DNA of 64,000 bases from Helicoverpa zea (Eukaryota; Arthropoda; Insecta; Lepidoptera; Noctuidae): positions 10,602,001 to 10,666,000 of the forward strand of contig NC_061459.1 of assembly GCF_022581195.2 (NCBI RefSeq), given 5' to 3'. Shown piece by piece: positions 55,330-64,000 of this stretch; positions within the stretch are counted from its first letter, which is position 1, and the number at the start of each line of letters is the position of its first letter. The notes under the pieces are model-generated. The model searched no databases and was not told the origin of the DNA. It was given only the letters and a program-made list of their open reading frames with translations. The translations under genes and the position numbers were made by a program.

Positions 55330-57574
55330 GTATGTACACTAATAATTTAATTCAACAGAAGTGGAATAACCCATACTGTAAACAAGGCAATCACCTTAGC
55401 TCTTTTGATAAAGGAAGAAACCACGTGTTCTTCGCGGTTTTCCTTACCTATGGAGTTAATAGGAACATAAATATAGGCATATTTCGCACGGGGTGGAAGC
55501 TTATTGCGCGTCGGTAGTCTTAAACTTTACACTAGGTTTTAATCAGTCAGCGATTCTCTCGCAAATATAATTTTGCATTCAATGATCTCGCTAAAGGAAT
55601 TCTCGCAGTACACTGGAGTGAGAATTTATCGGCGTTCCGCCCACTTAAATAATTTTCTAAGGGCCCAATTTCTCACTGGTTTATTGTTCGACGACTCGTT
55701 CTACGGCCCTTAACGACGTTAATTTCGAATTAATTCGTTGATACTCCCGCGCCTTGATTAAACTCTGATTAGGGAATAAATCTTGTTCTATTTTGTGTGA
55801 GAAGCCGTTGTGCTCAAATTGGAAAAGCTGGTGTCTAGATAAGACGCTGGGTAGCAACCTTGATGTTATTTTGGAAATTAATTAAAAATTAATCAGGTGG
55901 TTATTGCTCTTTTAAGATTATTGTGCTGTAAGTTTGCGAAGAATGGGTAATAGTATTGTAACCAGAATTTTGTTCGCTAAAATTTGAATGTTATTTTGTG
56001 GGACAGACGGCCATATATGGTTAAGTGTCTGAAAGCTTTATGATAATTAAAATGCATTAAAATATTAAGAGAATATCTAGTATTAAAAATTATTTCTGAG
56101 TGTCGACATAAATAATACCAAAGTTAAATTGAACAATTTCATTATCAACCCTATATCTGATATAAAAATAAATCGAGCGATATTTACAGGCCAATCCAAG
56201 CCGTTTAATTTGCAGTCTCCCCAACTTTAGAGGTGAATGCTCAACGCTCATTAAACATGAAGCAGCGATGGCACATGTATAGCTACATTCAACATTCAGC
56301 AATGTTGCGCTTTTGATTCCAAATTTAATAAACGCTTAACACTTCAAAGCTCGTGTGTAAAGCAATTTGGCGCGCGCCGAAAAACACCACAGTTTTGGTC
56401 TAGCTACGTAATTGGTTTATACTGGAGTCCGCAGAGAAAATATTAATTAGGGCTGCCGACGGTGCAGCGCTTGCAAGCGCTTTCACTGCTGCTGTATCTA
56501 AAGTGTATCTGCAATAATCGCTGTAGTTAAAGAGACGAGCCTCGACTTTAGAGGCGGGATTTTTCCAATGGTTTTGATTTTATAGGGTTTCTTTATGCTG
56601 TGCGTCTGTCTATTTTAAGTTTCAATATATTTGTAATCAAGGTTACTCGTATCAACTAGATGTAGAGTATAAAAGACACCTTTGTTTTTCCTCTTGCCTT
56701 TGTATATCCATTTCTTTTCGGACTCAAAATCAAAGGTAATCGTGGAATTTAGCCGGAACCTTCAATGCGCAATAGTTGTTTCGCTCCAAATATCCTATTT
56801 TCCTTTTTCATATTTTCTCATTGAATCACCAACAACGCACATTTCCCGGAATATTTTCATTAAATAAATCTTCTCGAATATTCGATACTGTATAATGGTT
56901 TCTACGAAAACAGGATAACAAAACGAATGCGGAATTAGATTTAACATAATATTAACAAAATGTGCTTCAGTCTTCAATGGGTTATACGTAGTTCATGGTT
57001 TACATTTTGGTTTATGTCCAGAGCCAAGACCTTATACTGATTTCCATCTCTTTCTTCATTTTCCGTCGGCTTCCTCGCTTCCGTTGAAGTATTTTAAAAA
57101 ACTAGTAAAATGTTAGAACTAATTTCCGTTACACAGAAAGTTTTCCGAAGGCGCTCTCCGCCTATTTTATGCTCATCTGAATCTTGAAAGTTTGATGAAC
57201 TATCTCGGAGAATGGCTGCCGTGAAATTAATTTTACACTTGATAAGCTTCTGCTATTTTAAAATATTGCACTTTAAAAAGTTCCCTACGAAAAAGGTTTA
57301 AATTGACAATGAAATTAAGTATAGCGGCGTGAGGTCAAAGTGAGACTTGTGACGAGAATAATGTGATTCTCTCAATAATGTGGGATTCCTATAACTTTTT
57401 TACGTCGTATATTTTTCGGAAAGAATTAAGTTTCATTCTTTCAGCAGAAAGCTTTTAGTTTAAACTGAGAATTTTGTGAAAGGTTATGATGAAGTTTATC
57501 AGATTGAAGTTTGTAATGTACTTACCTTATACCTATACCTATGGTTATATGACGTCAATTTAATAGAAACAAAA
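55330..57574. other. Noncoding stretch
   Basis: No gene or repeat recognised; GC-richer patches lie near 55640-55760 and 56370-56570. Confidence 0.4.
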
Positions 57575-57617
57575 GAAAATGTTGGAAAAAGGCTCGGAGG
57601 ATGAAACGAAAATGTTG
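57575..57617 (+). mobile_element. Extremely truncated SINE (about 23 bp) with target duplication
   Basis: GAAAAAGGCTCGGAGGATG is the exact 3' tip of the window's SINE family. GAAAATGTTG occurs at 57575-57584 and 57608-57617, bounding an insert of only 23 bp (57585-57607). The left repeat partly overlaps native SINE sequence (GTTGGAAAAA), so the exact boundary is ambiguous. Confidence 0.6.
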
Positions 57618-60600
57618 TTAGCATAAATAGCCTAGGCCATCTAAAACTGTACCCAAAATATAACACTAACGCCAGTAGGTACCACAAAAAGCTACAAGAA
57701 ACTTAAAATATTTCCCAAAAATAAATATCGTGAGCCGATAATCCGCCACGTTCGAACATTACGAACAAAACACTACCGTCGCATTTGTATGTATTGCAAA
57801 ATTCAATAGGATAGCTTATAACGCTGCGGACTCATCCCAACCGTTCTTCGGGTTATGAAATTGGATCCAGTGACAATAAAATACATAATTTAGGCCAGCG
57901 CCCCACGGTGGGGTGCCAACTTATTGTATTAGACATAGTAAATTCTGCTAAGACGCACGTGCGCACAATGATTGTGGCTAGAATTGGGTACGAATGTTAC
58001 AGACAATGTGCCCTTTCAAGGTTTCGGTGAGAATTATGTTGCAGGTATAGTACAGACTGAGCGTTATGGGAACTACTTTTTCTAAGGAATGCCATGACTT
58101 CTTATAACATATAGATATGAAGACACACATATACAATTAGACATTGGTATATTTATAAAGCCATTAATCGCACCAATTCTAAAAACGCTTTAGTCTCAAA
58201 TAATGCAAACACGATGTAAACAAAACAATAACATCACATATCTGTCAAGCCACCCCCGGGACGCAGCTTGTACACGGATTTAATTAAGCAATGTAAAGCA
58301 CAAACACTAACGTACTTAATATCTGTATTGACATGGTCGCTTCAAAACGTCGGTGTTCCGGCACAGCTGTTTAATTATCAGCCGCAGTTATAGACGAGTT
58401 TCGAAGACAACTTGTTCCGCCAATCCAGCGCTTTGCCAATCTGGAGGTTGGCGCCGGTTTGAGCGGGACGCGTAACTTTGAGCGGTAGCTAAATGATCAG
58501 TTTTGGGAGTGACCCTGTGTTATAAATTGGTGAAACAATTGATTTTGATTGGTTTTAATTTGGTGTGAATTCTGTATCTATGAGTTTAGGTTTTAGATAA
58601 CATCAATATCATATCAATGCATTGTGTATCGTAAACGAATTCAAGCCATTGTTTATGATACCACTAATCTAGGTGCTTTAGTATCGTTCCCTTTCTGTTA
58701 AAAACTGAGGTAAATACCTTGTCACACATATTTAAGTGTTGATACAAAAAACTTAACAAGTCAAGGATTACAAAAACATCAGAGTGTTAGATAATAGAGT
58801 GCTCTGTACGCAGTATTTATTTATTCTACTGTTCCACTTGTTTACAACTCGATCAATAAATTATTTATCTAATGTTATGTCACGCTGTGCAGGAAAGTTC
58901 CCAGTTAAAGCGGATAGCGGGAAAAGGAAGATGGTACTATTTGTTGTTTCAATGTTTTACAACACATGGATGTGTATGTATATACTTATAATTTTTAGGA
59001 TCGTGTAATAATAAATGTGTTTCCATCTTAAACTTTCTTTTGAATATACGCAACATTGGGTAAATACGTACACAATCTCAATTAAGGTTGAAAGGCTTAA
59101 AATAGAAAGTAATCCTGAAAAATACTAAAGTTGAATTTCGAACTAAATCAATAATGATAATTTTCATCCACATTTGCAAAACAAACACAATATTTTATAT
59201 AACATCATACTAAAATACGCTAAATATCAGCTTTTCTAATATTATTCTATCGCTTTAACAAACGCTGCGCCCCACGGTCTCCTAGCCTGACCGCAGCTAT
59301 AAATTCCGACACAATATTTCGATGTCGGTCCCCATCGAACTTTCAACGCGGACACGATGCGTACGTCACATAAAACTCTTGTTTATTACGTTGTTTTATT
59401 AAATTTATATCGATACTACACACTTTTGTAGTAATACTTTATTTTAGGTTCAGTTTAATCAGTTTTAGGGTGTTTGATTTGTGAAAATAAAGTTTGCGTT
59501 TGATATTAAACAGATTTTAATAGGTAATGTTTAAATGATAAACTAGTAAGTAAGTTAGTAAATTTGATTTACCTACCTACCGTTTCCATGTGCGGACTCA
59601 ACCAAAGACAACAGTTTTTATTTACCAAATTAATTCGGTATTTTGAACTTATTTTAATAAAGTCATGTAATAAGGCATATACCCCAGGAGGTGAAATTGA
59701 CCACAAAAATATATTTTAACTATTTTAATTTATCTATTAACCCATATGATTTTTTTACAATCCACTACGCAAACCAACGGTACACAGCTAGCCACTTGAT
59801 AATACAGGGTGTAAAATTACAACAACCAAGATAACTGGGGGTAATTTATCATAATGACGTCTGTATTTTTTTAGCTCAGCAGCGCCCCCTAGCGACCCCG
59901 TACTAAATCACGGACCAGAGACAAGAATTATCATATAACTCAAGATAATAAGAAATATAACCGTAGTATATTTTTTTATTTATGCCTCTGATAGTATACG
60001 ATAGAGGTTTTTTTAGATCGGCTGAAGTTTGTGTTATAAAATTTTAGTACCGATATGGTTGTTAGTAATTTTAGTTTTACTGTTTGAATAATACATAAAA
60101 TTACTATCCTTATGGGTATTTTTAGGGTCATCCCCTTTATTTCGTTTACTGCGTACGCACAGGAAATTAGAGAACAGGTTAGGACTGTTTTGCTTTTAGT
60201 TATAAAATTGATTTAAAAGAAATAAATGTAGATACTTACAAACTATTTACTGGGTAAAAGGATAAACAAAAATATATATTATTTCATATTATATTTCAGA
60301 TATTAGTAGGAATGGAAGTAAATCAGATACAGTTTCAGAGAAAAGCCTCTTTAACAGTTATTATCACCAAATTAATATCATTATTACTGTCAGGTAATTA
60401 CTGAATTGATTGTAATACAATTATATTAATGTTCGAATAAATTATATTGAATCACAGCACATTTATCTTATTATGTCAATGACTTAAGCTCAATTATGTA
60501 CTGATTGAGAGTCTGTTAATTACTTCCTTCGTATAATTATATATTTTTTGGTCTCATTATTTGTTTTTATTAACTGCATAGTATGACTTTGTTTTAAATT

Positions 60601-61805
60601 AGTGTAGAAATTCATCTATTATCGTCGCCCCTTTTTATTTATTTTTGTTTTGGAGGTAAATGAACTATGTATTTTATACCACATGAAATAGAATGTGCGC
60701 AAATACTAATGACTTACCATTTTTAAGCCACCTCTATAATAAACTAGATAAAAAAGATTCACTGTTTTAATCCTCAAAGTACACCATACTTCACGGCTTA
60801 CGTAAAGAACGGTGGTAACGCGACTAAATGAAGAAGGTAGTTAGTTATAAAAATATTGCGAGAACAGGAGCGGCTCATTGAAGTTGGTCGGGTAGCAGGA
60901 CGTCAAGCCAACTATTATGAGAGACTTTGTTGCGTGGCGACGGGAATAAATATGTGTTTTATATGGATACGATATAAAATTACTTTCCAAGGATAGAATA
61001 AAAGTTTTGGATTAAGTCTGTGAGGGATGGTAACTTACACAAGTTTCACAAAAACTATTCACGTCTTGACCACAGTGATTCCATTCATATACTTACTACT
61101 TATTCACAACAATCTTTTTTAGATGGAGCTTACACAAGTGTTCTAGATACTTCAGTGTTTTCAAGATACTAGCAATTTTGTGTGTATTTTCATTGCTTAG
61201 AGCCATTTGTTAATACCTGCTCCCAAAACACAGGAGCCGTAGGTACTATAATACAATCTTTACAAGGCTACCTCTACACACACAGCTGCGTTTTTCTTCG
61301 CAATCCCGCGAAACAACGTCATATCCAAATTAGTTTCGTAGTTCCTCCATCCTCTTACCGAGAGGTTCTTCATTACACCTCCGCGTAGACGAGGTAATTG
61401 CAGGGCCGACACACGCGAGCATAACCTCTTAATTTATTGAACGAAACTAATGAAATTCCTGAGCAAAGTTTATTGCTAGAGACAGCCCTGTTTCGCGCTA
61501 ACAATTTTGGCCTCTACTCTACAAGGGGCTGAAGTGTTCTAATCGTTTCTTTAATTATTTCTGAATTAATGTTTAGTCTCGTCTCGCAGCGTTAATTTTG
61601 TAAAATATATTATTTGTGTCTTCAGTTGGTCTTCTTTGTAAAGGGTGAGCTCTCACTTTGGGTACAAACTTTACCACCTATAAACCCACTCGTATCTTAA
61701 TACACAAATTATTCTGCGGCAGCATAATAGACGTTCCATTAACTTTATCACATAATTTCTTTAATTTTAGCTATATTTGAATTTAATTAAAAATAATAAT
61801 TGCAG
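57618..61805. other. Noncoding stretch
   Basis: No gene or repeat recognised. GC-richer segments at 58240-58490 and 59270-59360 could be regulatory but carry no decisive motif. Confidence 0.4.
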
Positions 61806-61837
61806 ACATAACCAAGAACACAGTGCATATTGCACAG
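61806..61837 (+). other. Weak candidate 32-nt exon
   Basis: Bounded by an AT-rich acceptor (AATAATAATTGCAG) and a donor (CACAG|GTGAGT at 61838). One phase is open (ITKNTVHIAQ core). The pyrimidine tract is poor. With no known neighbours this is only a candidate. Confidence 0.15.
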
Positions 61838-64000
61838 GTGAGTTACGTCTGTTTTACGAGTGTTCTACCGAAACTAATATAACCTATGTTTCTAGACAAC
61901 GTATATGACCTAAATAAATTAGTGCCCGTGCACCTGTGTCGCACTCAGTATTCATGATCAGTTTAAGTGTTCAGCTAATTGGCTGGACACGGCAGGATTA
62001 ATTGGCGATAAAACTTCGTCAATAAAAGGGGAGGAAGTAGTAAATGGATTAAAGATTGAATGGTGCTGAATAATGATTTTGGTAGGTTGTACTTGAAAAT
62101 TTTTTTGAACAGGTCACAACTTGGTGTACAAGAGTAGTAGTAGTCCCAGATATGTCAGAATGCGATTTCTCTTGTATATATGTATCAATCAACATACCGT
62201 TCCTCTATCGAGATAGATCCGATGTCGTAACTTGGACAGAGACTTATTTATTTAGAAACTCTATACATACAATGCGTTTTTGAAGAGTCTTAAGTGCAAT
62301 AATCGCTTGACATTCAACAGCAATTAATGAGTCTTTCAACAATAAAAATCTAAATTGAAAATAAAGTCAGCAATTTAAAAAGGAGTCGTCTAAGATTTTT
62401 AATATTCAATGAATCAATTAATTTGAAGCGAAATATTTTGGTAACTTTTGCATTTCTACCCTCCGTGTTGCAGTTATTTCGATTCTTAAAACGACTTATC
62501 ATCAAAATTTACTGTTTGTTCCGCTGAAACTTCACAAATTTTGGAAGTTTGGTCCAAGTTAAAGGATGGATGCACTTCATTCGATCATTTAAACAGCTCG
62601 GTTAAAACATAATAGGTGTCTATTGTTTCTTTTTTTTTCTGTAAAAATAAGAGCACAAATATTATATTTAACAATTTCAACCTACAAATATATACAAAAC
62701 CACTTGAACATGACTTTGAACTGAAGAAGGAAGGAAAGTGATAACGTAAATCTTCACGTGATAAGTTGCGTACTTTTCCTGGAAACTCATTTTGATTTAT
62801 TATTGTTATACGCATTACATAGTTTATATCAACTCCATACTGATCAGTCATAATAGTACTATGAAATTAAGCTCATTTAAAAACTTCGAACTACTAAAGT
62901 TTGGGTCGAAAACCACCTGAAAAGCATCAAGTACTCATCATTAACCAGTTGCGTAAAAAGCTATTGATTTACAAAACGCCGTCATCTTGTAACTTGTACC
63001 AAATCAGTCATACTCCCCCTCAGTTATTCGGTATTTCGCTTAGACATGATTGTTAAGAAGAAAATTTTAATTAAGCTTACATTTCTAAATTTTCTTCAGC
63101 ACTTAATAATGTCTGTGACAATTCTGTTTGTCTCAGTAATTACGTATGAGATCTGATTGTCACCTTTCCTTGTACTTTAGGTCTTGTTAAGAGTGACACG
63201 TGTGTTTTTGCCTCATATGTGAAATTTTCATCTGTTAACAAATGAATCACGGATTAGAGCACGTTGATAATTATCATTACTTTGTCAGTGTAGGTATCTT
63301 ATCCTTGTTCTATCAATCTCTATCGACACGGAAGTAGTGATATTTTTAAAAAGTAATTTTGGTTGACTTCTTTGCCTGTAAAAATCAGGAAATTCCTGTT
63401 AAATTATTTACGGAAAATTATTTGGCGCTGGCAGTATAACGCTTGGAGGTGCAATTAACTGGTATTTTTTCGACTTTTCTATAAGTTTGGTTTCCTAACA
63501 CCTACAGTGATAGATGAGTGAAAAATGAGATGGTAATTAGTCAGCAATCTATCACAATCAACGTTAATTTGAGAAGCGAGAAACTCCGCTTTCAATTAAA
63601 TGTTGAACATTTTTGAAGAGAGTTTTTCGTTAAGTTTGCGTTTTTTTTTTGCCAAAGAGAAAGGTTTATTACTTGAGAAAGATAATTCTATCGGTATTTA
63701 TTTTCGTCATTTTTAATTAATCTGGCTGCGGTTTGGTTCAATTAAATGGAGTTCTAATGCGTTTGTCTTGAATAGATAAGAACTCAACCAACAATACCCA
63801 AGACCACAAGATTGCTATGTTTTATTTATTATAAACACAACCTTAAAGGATCACGTAATCGCCAGACAATTAAATAATAAATTGAAAGATTGCAAACGCA
63901 ATATCTAAATTGAATACTTTCACATTGAAACAAACACTTCGCCCCTTCTAAGTATATTTACATTTACTTAGCGCAATCCCAAAAAATACATGCGTCAACG
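61838..64000. other. Noncoding stretch to window end
   Basis: AT-rich, with poly-T runs near 62628 and 63640. No gene, repeat family or RNA recognised. Confidence 0.4.

Noticed and set aside
1..64000. CRISPR arrays, bacterial operons, integrated virus
   Set aside because: The only regular arrays are the 33-bp and 123-bp tandem repeats, which have no unique spacers. No prokaryotic gene layout or viral structural gene was recognised.

Overview
The window looks like AT-rich, gene-poor nuclear DNA from a moth or butterfly, most likely a noctuid-type lepidopteran. The evidence is the repeats: a tRNA-derived SINE with a GGAGGATGATG-type tail, several RTE-clade LINE 3' ends with (TGATGATG)n or (GAA)n tails, a Jockey/CR1-group LINE ending in (TTTTGA)n, and dispersed repeats carrying the AACCGACTTC and cGGCTTCACCCGCGTCCCG motifs that are widespread in Lepidoptera. 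I see no operons, bacterial-type genes, rRNA, true tRNA or CRISPR array, and no complete host protein gene. Most long open frames are chance or belong to transposons. The window could be intergenic or sit inside very large introns.

Layout: 0-5 kb is unique AT-rich DNA with a small RTE relic, a GGTAC-rich cluster and the first copy of an unclassified three-copy repeat, which is interrupted by a LINE tail. 6-11 kb holds three SINE copies and a ~250-bp direct duplication. 12.9-13.1 kb has a possible piggyBac-like relic. 18-22 kb has a 355-bp-offset direct duplication, a dispersed lepidopteran repeat and two RTE fragments. 24.6-25 kb has an unrecognised decayed coding relic. 28.4 kb has a candidate 27-nt microexon. 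30.0-31.1 kb holds an RTE insertion containing a 17-copy, 33-bp minisatellite, then a SINE. 32-37 kb has LINE relics and a full-length SINE. 38.5-38.7 kb has a promoter-like cluster (two perfect CREs and a TATA-like box). 44.2-47.2 kb has two more copies of the three-copy repeat on either side of a candidate coding first exon (minus strand), then a LINE C-terminal fragment. 47.6-49.4 kb is a composite repeat with 123-bp tandem units and a ~430-bp near-perfect palindrome. 51.4 kb has another RTE end, and 52.2-54.4 kb the only sizeable intact coding region, a 5'-truncated reverse transcriptase. 54.4-64 kb is almost free of recognisable features.

Most TE copies are 5'-truncated LINE or SINE insertions, and target-site duplications can be read directly for many. 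Host function is suggested only by a few splice-signal-bounded exon candidates (28434-28460 on plus; 45470-45526 on minus; weaker ones at 55296, 61806 and 23124), and these need transcript evidence. The most notable structure is the RTE insertion in which an 11-codon segment of the reverse transcriptase C-terminus has been amplified in frame 17 times.
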